47,683 bases of DNA. Source: Holophaga sp. GTDB lineage: Bacteria; Acidobacteriota; Holophagae; Holophagales; Holophagaceae. Where the stretch lies: contig JARLGP010000229.1 of NCBI GenBank assembly GCA_031292735.1, positions 1 to 47,683 on the forward strand, written 5' to 3'. Of this stretch, positions 24,527 through 33,117 are shown one piece after another. Each line of letters begins with the position of its first letter. The first letter of the stretch is position 1. The notes under the pieces were generated by a model, which had not been told where the DNA came from, did not search any database, and saw only the letters and a program-made list of their open reading frames with translations. A program made the translations under genes and the position numbers.

Positions 24527-26101
24527 CTACAGGCGGTCCCAGTGACTTGCCTCGTACGGGTGGACGCTGGCGTGCTCCGGGCCCTGGGGGTTGGGCGCGT
24601 CCTCGGCATCGTCGAGCACCGCGTGCCAGCGGGTGTAGCCGGCCTCCACCCGTCCGCCGATCTCGCAGGCGCCGTTGCCGCTCCAGCCGGTGCCGCCGAA
24701 CGGCAGGTTGGGCGCGGTGCCCACGGCGCCGTTGATGGCGCACACCCCGGCGTTGCTCTCCCGCTTGAACCGTTCGATCCACTCCCGGTTCTCGCTGTGC
24801 AGGTGGCTGACCAGGCCGTACGGGGTGCCGTTGGCATAGGCCATGGCCTGGTCGAAGCTGTCCACCGTGGCCAGGTTCACGGTCGGCCCGAACACCTCGG
24901 TCTGGAACAGCTTCATCTCCGGCGTCACCTCGTCCCACACGCACGGCTGCATGTAGAAGCCCTTGGAGATGAAGCCGCGCACCCGGGCGGTGCGGTTCTC
25001 CTCGGTCCAGCGGGCCCCGCCGCCGAGCAGCCTGGCGCCGTCGGCCCGGCCCATGGCCCAGTGCTCCTCGAAGCCCTTGGCGAACCGGGCGTTGATCATG
25101 GGGCCGTAGAACACCTCCGGATCGGTGATCGGGTTGCCGATGGTGATGCCCGCCACCGCTTCCAGGAACCTGGCCTTGAAGGCCGCGGCCACGTCCCGGT
25201 GCAGGATCAGGTTGGCCAGGGCGGTGCGGTGCTGGCCGGCGCAGCCGAAGGAGCCGGCCAGGGCGCTGGCCACCGCCCGGTCCAGGTCGCAGTCGGGCAT
25301 GACGATCATGGGGTTCCTGCCGCCCAGCTCCAGGCTGGGCACCATCAGGTTGCGCCCGGCCAGCTCGCCGACGATGCGGCCCAGGGCGGTGGAGCCGGTG
25401 AAACTGAACTTCTGGTAGAAGCCCTTGTCGATGCCCGCCAGGAAGAACTTGCCGCAGCCGGTGCGGCCCTTGCCGTTCACCACGTTCACCGCCCCCGGCG
25501 CCAGGCCGGCGTCCATCATGCAGCGGATCAGCAGGTAGGCGGTGGTGGGGGCGTTCACCGAAGGCTTCCAGACCACGGTGTTGCCGTACAGCAGGGCCGG
25601 GATCAGCTTCCAGCAGGAGGCCGCCAGGGGCGAGCTGTTGCCGGCCAGGATGGCGCAGACCCCCAGCGGGCGCCGGCGGCTGTGCGGGTCGGCCTGGCCC
25701 GGGCGCAGGCCCTCGCCCTCGAAGAACCGGCAAAGGTCGATGGTCTCCTGCACCTCGGCCAGGGCTTCGCGGGGCGGCTTGCCCACCTCCCGGGTGATCA
25801 CCGCGGCCACCGCGGCCTTGTGCTTGGCCAGGGCGGCCCCGATCCGGCCGATCACCTCGCCCCGGGCCGGGGCGGGGCAGGCGCTCCAGGTGCGGAACGC
25901 CGCGGCGGCGGCCTTGGCGGCTTTTTCCACGTCCCGCTCCCCGCATTCGGGGAAAATGCCCACGGTGTCCCGGGTGTCCACTGCGGATTTCGCGTCGAAT
26001 GAGGGCAGGTCGCCCTCCAGTTCCTTCCCGCCGATCCAGTTGAACCCGATCACCGTTTTGCCGTGATGGGCGACGGCAGGGGAATTCATCTTGAGATGCA
26101 T
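24527..26101 (-). CDS. Aldehyde dehydrogenase family protein with altered active site
   Basis: 524 residues of the NAD(P)-dependent aldehyde dehydrogenase superfamily, closest in pattern to aminoadipic-semialdehyde/piperideine-6-carboxylate-type enzymes. Present are the cofactor region (KLIPALLYGNTVVWKPS), FSFTGSTALGR, the general-base glutamate in LELGGRNP, and EVFGPTVNLATV. At the catalytic-Cys position the usual GQ-x-C reads GQHR: Arg292 replaces Cys. Cys287 (FGCAGQ) is the nearest cysteine. The ATG at 26101 follows GGAGG by four bases. The substrate is unknown, and catalysis is in doubt unless the base calls are wrong. Confidence 0.88.
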   Translation of the reverse strand: MHLKMNSPAVAHHGKTVIGFNWIGGKELEGDLPSFDAKSAVDTRDTVGIFPECGERDVEKAAKAAAAAFRTWSACPAPARGEVIGRIGAALAKHKAAVAAVITREVGKPPREALAEVQETIDLCRFFEGEGLRPGQADPHSRRRPLGVCAILAGNSSPLAASCWKLIPALLYGNTVVWKPSVNAPTTAYLLIRCMMDAGLAPGAVNVVNGKGRTGCGKFFLAGIDKGFYQKFSFTGSTALGRIVGELAGRNLMVPSLELGGRNPMIVMPDCDLDRAVASALAGSFGCAGQHRTALANLILHRDVAAAFKARFLEAVAGITIGNPITDPEVFYGPMINARFAKGFEEHWAMGRADGARLLGGGARWTEENRTARVRGFISKGFYMQPCVWDEVTPEMKLFQTEVFGPTVNLATVDSFDQAMAYANGTPYGLVSHLHSENREWIERFKRESNAGVCAINGAVGTAPNLPFGGTGWSGNGACEIGGRVEAGYTRWHAVLDDAEDAPNPQGPEHASVHPYEASHWDRL

Positions 26102-26185
26102 CAAGCCTCCGGGATGGAAAGATCAGGATATCCCGGGGATGATGGTTTTCCACCGGTTCATTCATATGACCGCATGGAGGGTTGA

Positions 26186-27424
26186 GTGCGCAAGTTCGAT
26201 CTGATCGTCATCGGCGCGGGGATCGGAGGCGGATCCCTGGTCTACAACCTGCTCAAACAGGGCTTCTCCGGGTCCATCCTGGTGGTGGACCGGGGCGAGA
26301 CCGTCGCCTCGGGCGCCTCGGCCCATTCGGCCGGCGGCTTCCGCAACCTCTGGACCACCGCCATCAACCAGCAGCTCTGCTCCCGCAGCATCGAGCTGCT
26401 GAGCCGGTTCAAGGAGGACATGGGCGTGGCCATCGGCTTCCAGCAGACCGGCTACCTGTTCACCTACTACGAGGCGGCCTGGAAGCAGATCCCCCAGGTC
26501 GCCGCCATCTGGCGGGCCAACCAGGTGAACTTCGACCTGCTCGGCCCCGCCCAGGTGGAGGCCCTGATCCCCGGCCTGCGCTGCAGCGTCGCCGAGGTGG
26601 ATCCCGAGGTGCGCGAGTTCCTCGGCCTGGAGGACATCAAGGGCGGCGTGCTGGGCCGCGACTGCGGCAGCTTCGACCCCAGCCAGGCGGCCACCGGCTA
26701 CTTCGAGCGAGCCCTGAACGATTTCCCGGCGCGGCCGGTGCTGCAGCTGAACACTGAAGCCGAGGCGGTCCAGTTCGACGCCGCCGGGCGCGCCACCGGA
26801 GTGAAGCTCATGGCCGCCGGCGTGGAGGAGACCGTGCAGGCCGGCATGGTGGCCCTGTGCACCGGCCCGTGGACCAACCAGCTGCTGGACCGTTCCGGCT
26901 GCCCCCGGGAAGACCGCATGCCCATCACCAACCAGAAGCGGATGCTGTTCATGACCGATTTCCCGGACCAGGATCCGCGCTGGCAGACCATCCCCTTCAC
27001 CATCATCGACCAGGGCATCTACTTCAAGTACGAAAGCGGCAGCCTGATGCTGGGCAAGGCCAAGGACGACACCCCGGACAGCCTGGACACCAGCTTCGAG
27101 CCCGACTACTACGTGGACGAGATCAACCTGGTCATGCAGGAGCGCATGCCCGCCACCGCCAGATGCAAGCTCAAGCGCGGCTGGGCCCACCTGTACGACA
27201 CCAACTCCGCCGACCACAACGCCATCCTGGGCTGGCACGACAACCATCCCAACCTGCTGCTGCAGGTGGGCTACAGCGGCCACGGGGCCATGGAAAGCCC
27301 GGCGGTGGGCCCCTGCCTGGCCGAGCTGATCATCACCGGCCGCTACCAGAGCATCGACTGCACCCCGCTGCGCTGGAGCCGGTTCCAGGAGGGTGATCTG
27401 GTGCGGGAAACCATTGTCATTTAG
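26186..27424 (+). CDS. FAD-dependent amine/amino-acid oxidoreductase (DAO family)
   Basis: 412 residues of the D-amino-acid oxidase/sarcosine oxidase family. The FAD-binding Rossmann motif is at the N-terminus (DLIVIGAGIGGGSLVYNLL), and VVDRGETVASGASAHSAGGF follows the usual second strand. The C-terminal HNAILGWHDNHPNLLLQVGYSGHG is the typical FAD-contact region. Likely substrates are secondary amines or glycine-like amino acids. The GTG start has GGAGG six bases upstream. It is divergent from the aldehyde dehydrogenase, which suggests an amine-to-aldehyde-to-acid route, but the pairing is inference. Confidence 0.88.
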   Translation: MRKFDLIVIGAGIGGGSLVYNLLKQGFSGSILVVDRGETVASGASAHSAGGFRNLWTTAINQQLCSRSIELLSRFKEDMGVAIGFQQTGYLFTYYEAAWKQIPQVAAIWRANQVNFDLLGPAQVEALIPGLRCSVAEVDPEVREFLGLEDIKGGVLGRDCGSFDPSQAATGYFERALNDFPARPVLQLNTEAEAVQFDAAGRATGVKLMAAGVEETVQAGMVALCTGPWTNQLLDRSGCPREDRMPITNQKRMLFMTDFPDQDPRWQTIPFTIIDQGIYFKYESGSLMLGKAKDDTPDSLDTSFEPDYYVDEINLVMQERMPATARCKLKRGWAHLYDTNSADHNAILGWHDNHPNLLLQVGYSGHGAMESPAVGPCLAELIITGRYQSIDCTPLRWSRFQEGDLVRETIVI

Positions 27425-27454
27425 CTTTTTCCGTCTTTCTCCGCCCAGGTGACC

Positions 27455-29677
27455 ATGAAGCTGGATGTCGCAACGCTGGTTTTTATCCTCGGTCTGGTGT
27501 GTTTCGCCCAGCTGGTGGCGGTTTCCGTGCAGTACCGGATGAACCGGGGCTATCACGGCATCGGCTGGTGGCTGGCCGGCACCGCCATGATGGTGGTGTC
27601 GTTCGTCCTGTTGCCCCTGGGGGCCCTGAACCTGCTCCAGTACCTGGGGCTGGTCGCCCATCCGCTGCTGATCCTCGCCCATGTCTTCCTGTACATCGGG
27701 GTGGTGCGCTTCCTCGGGCAAAAGGAGGACAAGCGGATCATCTACCCGGTCCTCCTGGTCTCCGTGGCTTTGTACTACTACTTCATGTTCATTCAGGAAA
27801 ACATGGCCCGGCGGGCCGTGGTGGTTTCGGCCGCGGTCGCCTGCCTCATGCTGGTGACCGGCTACAACCTGATCCTCAGGAAGAACAAGAGGCTCGCCAT
27901 CTCGGCCCATTTCACCGCCGGGATCTTCCTGGCCAACGGCTGCTTCCTGGCCTTCTACGCCTTCAAGGCGCTGTCCATGCCGCCGGTCCACCGCTACCAG
28001 GACCTGGGCCCGCTCTTCCCGGCCGTCTACATCGTTCCCATCGTCGCCTCCACGCTGTGGACCTTCGGCTTCATCCTCATGGCAAACCAGCGGCTGAACC
28101 TGGAGAACCAGATGGAGAAGGAGGTGCTGCAGAAGGCCGAAGCGGCGATCCGGGAAAGCGAGGCGATCCATCGGTCGATCCTCGACGCCTCCCCGGACGA
28201 CATCACCATCACCGACCTGGAGGGCCGCGTCCTCATCGTTTCCCCGGCGGCCTACCGCCTGTTCGGCTACCGGCCCGGGGAGGAGAAGGGCAAACATCTG
28301 CTGGATTTCCTGGTGCCCGAGGATCGGCCCCGGGCCCAGGGCCACCTCCAGCGCATGTTCCAGGAGGGCAGGAAGGGGCCCAACGAGTACCGCGGGCTGT
28401 GCCGGGACGAGTCCGTCATCGACATCGAGGTGACCAGCGGCGTCATCTTCGGCCGGGAAGGGCAGCCCGCCAAACTGGTGTTCATGGTGCGCGACATCAC
28501 CGGGCGCAAGCAGACCGAGGCCAAGAACGCCGAGCTGGAGGCCAGGAACCGCCAACTGGAGAAGGCGGAAAGCCTCGGCCGCATGGCCGGGGCGATCGCC
28601 CACCACTTCAACAACCGGCTGCAGGCGGTCATGAACAACCTGGAACTGCTGGGCGGGCTGGCCCGGGGGGCCGACCCCGGCGGCCACCTGGCCCAGGCCC
28701 GGCTGGCCACCGAAGGCGCGGCGGACATGAGCCGGCTGATGCTGGCCTACCTCGGGCAGACCGACGGCGAACAGGAACCGCGCGACCTGGCCGACCTGTG
28801 CCGTTCCGGCCTGAGCCTCATGCAGGGCACCCTGCCGGCCTCGGTGGCCATCGACCTGGACCTCCCCAGCCCGGGCCCGGTCATCCGGGCCAACGCCAAC
28901 CAGGTCCAGCAGATCCTGGCGAGCCTGGTGACCAACGCCTGGGAGGCCATGGGCGAGGCCGGGGGCCGGATCCGGATCGGCCTGGGCACCGTTTCCGCGG
29001 CGGAGATTCCGGCCGGCCGCCGGTTCCCGGTGGACTGGCAGCCGCAGGCGGCGGACTACGCCTGCCTGACGGTGGCCGACGAAGGCTGCGGGATCAAGGA
29101 TTCGGACCTGGAGAAGCTGTTCGATCCCTTCTTCACCACCAAGTTCGCCGGCCGGGGCCTGGGCCTGCCGGTGCTGCTGGGCCTGGTCCAGGCCCACGGC
29201 GGGGCGGTCACCGTGGCCCCAGGGCCGGGGCGGGGCAGCGTGTTCAGGGTCCATTTCCCGCTGTGCGCCGACGCGCCGGAGGATGCAGCGCCCCAGGCCC
29301 CGGCCGCGAAAACCGGCGGCACCATCCTGCTGGTGGACGACGACGAATCCCTGCTCATGTCCACCGGCGCGATGCTCGAACTGCTGGGCTTCGAGGTGCT
29401 CACCGCCAGCGACGGCCTGGAGGCGGTGGCCCAGTTCCGCCAGCGCCAGTCCGGCATCCGCTGCGTGATCACCGACCTCACCATGCCGCGCATGGACGGG
29501 TGGGAGACCCTGGCCGCCCTGCGCCGGCTGGACGCGGCCGTGCCGGTGATCCTCACCAGCGGCTACGACCCCAGCCAGGCCATGGCCGGCAGCCACCCCG
29601 AACAGCCCCAGGCCTTCCTGGGCAAACCGTTCGGGTTCAAGCAGCTGCGGGCCGCCGTGGAGCAGGTGGTTCGGTGA
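27455..29677 (+). CDS. Hybrid sensor histidine kinase with 7TM-like input, PAS and receiver domains
   Basis: 740 residues. Around seven hydrophobic segments fill residues 5-215. A PAS domain follows (about 230-350, ending in MVRDITGRKQTEAK). The H box is AGAIAHHFNNRLQAVMNN with His383 the likely phosphoacceptor. The ATPase domain spans about 475-610 (N box LASLVTNAWEAMGEAGG, DEGCGIKDSDLEKLFDPFF, GRGLGLPVLLGLV). A C-terminal receiver starts near 622 (ILLVDDDESLL) with phosphoacceptor Asp674 in ITDLTMPRMDG. No response regulator gene is adjacent, so output is unknown. The ATG at 27455 was chosen over GTG six bases earlier. Confidence 0.92.
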   Translation: MKLDVATLVFILGLVCFAQLVAVSVQYRMNRGYHGIGWWLAGTAMMVVSFVLLPLGALNLLQYLGLVAHPLLILAHVFLYIGVVRFLGQKEDKRIIYPVLLVSVALYYYFMFIQENMARRAVVVSAAVACLMLVTGYNLILRKNKRLAISAHFTAGIFLANGCFLAFYAFKALSMPPVHRYQDLGPLFPAVYIVPIVASTLWTFGFILMANQRLNLENQMEKEVLQKAEAAIRESEAIHRSILDASPDDITITDLEGRVLIVSPAAYRLFGYRPGEEKGKHLLDFLVPEDRPRAQGHLQRMFQEGRKGPNEYRGLCRDESVIDIEVTSGVIFGREGQPAKLVFMVRDITGRKQTEAKNAELEARNRQLEKAESLGRMAGAIAHHFNNRLQAVMNNLELLGGLARGADPGGHLAQARLATEGAADMSRLMLAYLGQTDGEQEPRDLADLCRSGLSLMQGTLPASVAIDLDLPSPGPVIRANANQVQQILASLVTNAWEAMGEAGGRIRIGLGTVSAAEIPAGRRFPVDWQPQAADYACLTVADEGCGIKDSDLEKLFDPFFTTKFAGRGLGLPVLLGLVQAHGGAVTVAPGPGRGSVFRVHFPLCADAPEDAAPQAPAAKTGGTILLVDDDESLLMSTGAMLELLGFEVLTASDGLEAVAQFRQRQSGIRCVITDLTMPRMDGWETLAALRRLDAAVPVILTSGYDPSQAMAGSHPEQPQAFLGKPFGFKQLRAAVEQVVR

Positions 29678-29788
29678 ACGCGAGGCGCCATGTCCCGTGG
29701 CCGTCCGGAACGGACCTGGCCATCCCGTCACGGTGGTTTAGGTTTCCGGCGTTCCTGCGGGTACCATTGAAGCCTTGTTGGAGTGCCC

Positions 29789-30544
29789 TTGTTCGACCAC
29801 CTGCCCATCGCCACCATCCTGGTCACCTACGTTGCCGTCATTTTCGCGCTGAGCGTCCATGAGGCCGCCCACGCCACCGCCGCCTACCTGCTGGAGGACG
29901 ACACCGCCCAGCGCATGGGGCGCATGACCCTGAACCCCATCGCCCACATGGACCTGCTGGGCACCGTGGTGCTGCCCCTGTTGGGCATGGTCACCGGCGC
30001 CCGGGTGCTGGGCTGGGCCAAGCCGGTGCCGGTGAACCCCTCCCGGCTCACCCGCCGGTTCACGGCCCGGGTGGGCTACGCCATGGTGGCGGCCGCCGGC
30101 CCCGCCTCCAACATGGTCCAGTCGTTGCTGTTCATGATCCTGCTCACCCTGTTCATCCGGTTCGCGGTGCCCGTCGACCCCGTGGAGCGGATGATGCTGT
30201 TCCGGGCCTCCATGGGCGTGCCGGTGGAGGCCTTCCTGCAGGAGCCCACCTTCAGCGCGGTGAACGTGCTGGCCATGACCCTCCTGGGCCGGCTGGTGAT
30301 CATCAACATCGGCCTGGCCATCTTCAATCTGCTGCCCTTCGGCCCGCTGGACGGCGCCGGGATCCTCCGTGGCTTCCTGCCCTACCAGATGCTGCCCACC
30401 TTCGACCGGATCCAGCCGGTGATCACCATCGTGCTGCTGATCGCGTTCCTGTTCGGGGTCATGGGGCCGCTGCTTTCCCCCTTCTTTTCGCTGGCCGAGC
30501 AGCTGTACCTGCTCCCCCTGGGCCGGCTCCTTCTGGGAGTCTGA
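29789..30544 (+). CDS. Site-2 protease family (M50) membrane protein
   Basis: About 252 residues, mostly membrane helices. The zinc-binding motif HEAAH lies in the first helix (ALSVHEAAHATAAYLL), and FNLLPFGPLDGAGIL replaces the classical NPxPxxDGG third-helix motif with its Asp ligand. This short form without a PDZ domain is common in bacteria and cleaves substrates within the membrane; its substrate is unknown. GGAG at 29780-29783 fits a TTG start at 29789; a GTG at 29783 overlaps that site. trpS follows after 39 bases. Confidence 0.87.
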   Translation: MFDHLPIATILVTYVAVIFALSVHEAAHATAAYLLEDDTAQRMGRMTLNPIAHMDLLGTVVLPLLGMVTGARVLGWAKPVPVNPSRLTRRFTARVGYAMVAAAGPASNMVQSLLFMILLTLFIRFAVPVDPVERMMLFRASMGVPVEAFLQEPTFSAVNVLAMTLLGRLVIINIGLAIFNLLPFGPLDGAGILRGFLPYQMLPTFDRIQPVITIVLLIAFLFGVMGPLLSPFFSLAEQLYLLPLGRLLLGV

Positions 30545-30583
30545 CCCGGCGCCACCACCCGTTGCTTGCAGGAGAGTCCTACG

Positions 30584-31696
30584 ATGGAATCCAAGTTTGA
30601 AATGAACGGCGAGGATGCGGCCCAGGAATCCGCCACCTTCCAGGAGGCCGCGCGCCGCAGCCAGGCCATCTGGGAAGACCTTCCCAGGCACCCCGAGAAG
30701 TACCGGGTGCTCACCGGCGACCGTCCCACCGGCCCCCTGCACATCGGCCATCTGTTCGGCACCCTGGCCAACCGGGTGCGGATCCAGAACCTGGGCGCCA
30801 GCACCTTCATCGTCATCGCCGACTACCAGGTGCTCACCGACCGCGACACCGCCGAGGCGGTGGGCGCCAACGTGCGCGAGATGATCCTGGACTACCTGGC
30901 CGTGGGCCTGGAGCCCGACAACGGGCGCACCTTCTTCTTCAGCCACAGCCACATTCCCGAGCTGAACCAGCTGCTTCTGCCGTTCATGTCGCTGGTCACC
31001 ACCTCCGAGCTGGACCGCAACCCCACCGTGAAGGAGGAGATCAAGGCCGCCGGGCTGCGGCAGGTGAACGCCCTCATGTACACCTACCCCATCCACCAGG
31101 CCGCCGACATCCTGTTCTGCAAGGGCAACGTGGTTCCGGTGGGCCGGGACCAGCTGCCGCACCTGGAGCTCACCCGCAAGATCGCCCGCCGGTTCAACGA
31201 GCGGTTCGCCCCCGAGGCGCCCATCTTCCCGGTGCCCGACGCCCTGCTCAGCGACCTGCCCATGGTGCTGGGCACCGATGGCCAGAAGATGAGCAAGAGC
31301 CGCAACAATTCCATCATGCTCAAGATGACCGCCCAGGAAACCGCCAAGGTGATCAAGGGCGCCAAGACCGACGCCGACCGCCACATCAGCTACGACCCCC
31401 AGAACCGTCCCGAAGTGGCCAACCTGTTGCGGCTCATCAGCATCTGCAGCGGCGAGCCGTGCGAGGCCATCGCCGCCCGGATCGGCGACGGTGGCGGCGG
31501 CAAGCTCAAGGCCGAGCTCACCGAGGCCCTCAACGCCCACCTGGCCCCCATGCGCGAGCGCCGCGCTCGGTTCGCCCAGGACCCCGGCTACGTCACCGAA
31601 GTCCTCCGCCGGGGCGTGGCCCGGGCCCGGGAAGAAGGCATCCGCACCCTCAAGGAAGTGCGCAAGGCCATGAACATGGACCACGGCCTGGACTGA
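30584..31696 (+). CDS. trpS: Tryptophanyl-tRNA synthetase
   Basis: 370-residue class I synthetase that charges tRNA-Trp. The HIGH motif is in TGDRPTGPLHIGHLFGTL and the KMSKS motif in GTDGQKMSKSRNNSI. YPIHQAADILFCKGNVVPVG and DQLPHLELTRKIARRFN are typical of bacterial TrpS. AGGAGAG lies seven bases before the ATG at 30584. It has a slightly long N-terminal extension compared with E. coli. Confidence 0.97.
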   Translation: MESKFEMNGEDAAQESATFQEAARRSQAIWEDLPRHPEKYRVLTGDRPTGPLHIGHLFGTLANRVRIQNLGASTFIVIADYQVLTDRDTAEAVGANVREMILDYLAVGLEPDNGRTFFFSHSHIPELNQLLLPFMSLVTTSELDRNPTVKEEIKAAGLRQVNALMYTYPIHQAADILFCKGNVVPVGRDQLPHLELTRKIARRFNERFAPEAPIFPVPDALLSDLPMVLGTDGQKMSKSRNNSIMLKMTAQETAKVIKGAKTDADRHISYDPQNRPEVANLLRLISICSGEPCEAIAARIGDGGGGKLKAELTEALNAHLAPMRERRARFAQDPGYVTEVLRRGVARAREEGIRTLKEVRKAMNMDHGLD

Positions 31697-31704
31697 GCCG
31701 AACG

Positions 31705-31745
31705 GCTGGCCGGCCCCGGACCCCCGCTGGCCCGGGGCCGGCAGC
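31705..31745. terminator. Bidirectional hairpin between trpS and the outer-membrane gene
   Basis: GCTG-G-CCGGCCCCGG pairs with CCGGGGCCGGCAGC: a 14-bp GC stem with one bulged G and a 12-base loop, between convergent genes. There is no T tract, so termination strength is uncertain. Confidence 0.55.
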
Positions 31746-31747
31746 GC

Positions 31748-32542
31748 TCAGAAGCGCTTTTCCACGCCCAGGGTGTAGGTGTTCAGCCGCACCTTCGAAG
31801 CGAAGTTCATTCCGGTGATCGAGGTGCCGTCGGCGGCGTGGATGATCGAGGTCAAGCCGTCCTTGCCGAGGGCGACGTAGGAGGCGTTGGCGCGCAGGGC
31901 GAACCCGTTGGCCAGGCGCCGGCGGTAGCCCAGGCCCAGGGTCCACCCGGTCCAGAAGCCCTTCTCGCTGCCGTGGGACGCATACTGGACCGCATAGTCA
32001 TCCACAAAGTCGAGGCTGGTGCGGATCCGGGTCACGGCCAGGCCCGCGCTGGCCGACAGCAGGGACGGGCCGAAGGCGTAGCCGGCCCGGGCGGACAGGG
32101 TGTGGAGCCCGGTGCAGGTGGCCTCCTGCCGGTAGGTGTAGTGTCTGGCAGAGTTTGTGTAATTGTAGGTATTCCTGGTAGCCAGGCTGATCTGGGTGGC
32201 GTTGAGGCCCAGTTCGGCGCCGTAGACCCAGGGGCCGGTCTGGTGATCGTAGCCCAGGGTCAGGCCGAGCAGGGCGGCGTAGTCCGCGTCCCTGTGATCC
32301 CCGGTCGCGCGCATGCTGGCGGTCTCGTTCGTGGTTTTGAACCAGCTTTGATCGTCCGGGCCCGTTTCGTAGACAACGTGGGAGCGGATCGCCCCGCCGT
32401 CGAGGCCGAGAGAGAAGCCGTTCCAGGATTGGGCCTGGCCCACCACCGGGGACAGGCCGGCCAGGGTGGCCAGGGCCAGAAAATACGCTTTGCGGGGAGC
32501 CGTCCTGACTCCATGGAGAGGGGGGTGATTTTTGTATGTCAT
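31748..32542 (-). CDS. Outer-membrane beta-barrel protein
   Basis: 264 residues. A signal peptide (around 11-38, KAYFLALATLAGLSPVVGQAQS) is followed by alternating amphipathic strands and a C-terminal Phe (NTYTLGVEKRF), the sorting signal for the BAM complex. The architecture recalls the small OmpA-like/porin family (outer membrane protein beta-barrel) with eight strands. The ATG at 32542 overlaps a Fur-box-like sequence, suggesting iron regulation. There is no clear ribosome site. Function as a pore, adhesin or receptor cannot be told. Confidence 0.75.
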   Translation of the reverse strand: MTYKNHPPLHGVRTAPRKAYFLALATLAGLSPVVGQAQSWNGFSLGLDGGAIRSHVVYETGPDDQSWFKTTNETASMRATGDHRDADYAALLGLTLGYDHQTGPWVYGAELGLNATQISLATRNTYNYTNSARHYTYRQEATCTGLHTLSARAGYAFGPSLLSASAGLAVTRIRTSLDFVDDYAVQYASHGSEKGFWTGWTLGLGYRRRLANGFALRANASYVALGKDGLTSIIHAADGTSITGMNFASKVRLNTYTLGVEKRF

Positions 32543-32561
32543 GATAATGATAAGCATAGCA
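32543..32561. promoter_or_regulatory. Fur-box-like sequence at the outer-membrane protein gene
   Basis: GATAATGATAAGCATAGCA matches 14 of 19 positions of the classical Fur consensus GATAATGATAATCATTATC, with the first 11 identical. It lies directly upstream of the start codon of the minus-strand gene. Binding by Fur is inference. Confidence 0.4.
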
Positions 32562-32727
32562 TATTAGTCATTGTAAGTGTCTACCGCGTACATCATTTCC
32601 CCTCAAGGATTGCCCTTTCCGCGGATCGGGCCCGGATCGGCGGGGGATGTTAAATTCATGCGTCCTGAAATCATGGCTGGCCGTTGCGTCGTTCCATCCC
32701 GTCGTCTCGCCGTCGTCCACTTTCCCC

Positions 32728-32755
32728 TTGACCCCGGCGGCCCCCGTGTTATTCT
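32728..32755 (+). promoter_or_regulatory. Promoter of tRNA-Lys
   Basis: TTGACC, 16-base spacer, TATTCT, ending 15 bases before the tRNA. The -10 block (TATTCTAAAT) is shared with the tRNA-Ala promoter (CATTCTAAAT). Confidence 0.65.
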
Positions 32756-32770
32756 AAATTCTTCCGAGTC

Positions 32771-32847
32771 GGTCCCTTAGCTCAGCTGGTTAGAGCATCT
32801 GACTCTTAATCAGAGGGTCCAGGGTTCGAGTCCCTGAGGGACCACCA
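32771..32847 (+). tRNA. tRNA-Lys(CTT)
   Basis: 77 bases with encoded CCA. Acceptor GGTCCCT/AGGGACC, anticodon stem TCTGA/TCAGA with loop CTCTTAA giving anticodon CTT, and T arm CAGGG-TTCGAGT-CCCTG. It is a probable integration target for the element downstream. Confidence 0.97.
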
Positions 32848-32853
32848 GAAAAC

Positions 32854-32885
32854 AAGCCCCGCAAACAGCAATGTTTGCGGGGCTT
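32854..32885. terminator. Hairpin terminator after tRNA-Lys
   Basis: Perfect 14-bp stem AAGCCCCGCAAACA/TGTTTGCGGGGCTT with loop GCAA, starting seven bases after the CCA. It is followed by TCCACG, so there is no real T tract. Confidence 0.65.
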
Positions 32886-32939
32886 TCCACGTATTCTCTG
32901 ATTCTTTAAGAAGGCCAAAATGGAGGGAGTTTTTTTCTC

Positions 32940-32959
32940 GTGCCTCCACAGTGCCTCCA
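32940..32959. repeat. Direct repeat GTGCCTCCA, possible recombinase arm sites
   Basis: Two copies of GTGCCTCCA at 32940-32948 and 32951-32959, 11 bases apart, about 90 bases past the tRNA-Lys end. The same nonamer recurs as an inverted pair at 33164-33192. Confidence 0.6.
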
Positions 32960-33047
32960 AAATGAGGGCAGCAGAAAGCCCCCTTTCGGGGGCTCCTGTT
33001 GATCGCGGCCATGCAGTGCGTCCACCGTTTAGGCCTCTGGGGGGTTG

Positions 33048-33115
33048 TGGTTCCCGAGGGCCAGGAGTTGAACCCAGCGTACTCATCGTGCAGGACAGCC
33101 GTGTTACCCCGGGAA
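33048..33115 (-). other. tRNA-like sequence, probably degenerate
   Basis: Read on the minus strand, TTCCCGG near one end can pair with TCGGGAA followed by CCA at the other, and an intact T-arm pattern CTGGG-TTCAACT-CCTGG precedes it. Only 68 bases separate the ends. No proper anticodon stem or D arm can be drawn, so this is a relic or a tRNA mimic rather than a functional tRNA. Confidence 0.25.
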
Positions 33116-33117
33116 TT

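Noticed and set aside
29783..30544. GTG at 29783 as the start of the site-2 protease gene
   Set aside because: It overlaps the only good ribosome site (GGAG 29780-29783); TTG at 29789 fits better, though this is not certain.
32790..33086. Reverse ORF across tRNA-Lys with the phrase GTRTLDPLIK
   Set aside because: This is the well-known spurious translation of the antisense strand of a tRNA; the tRNA explains it.
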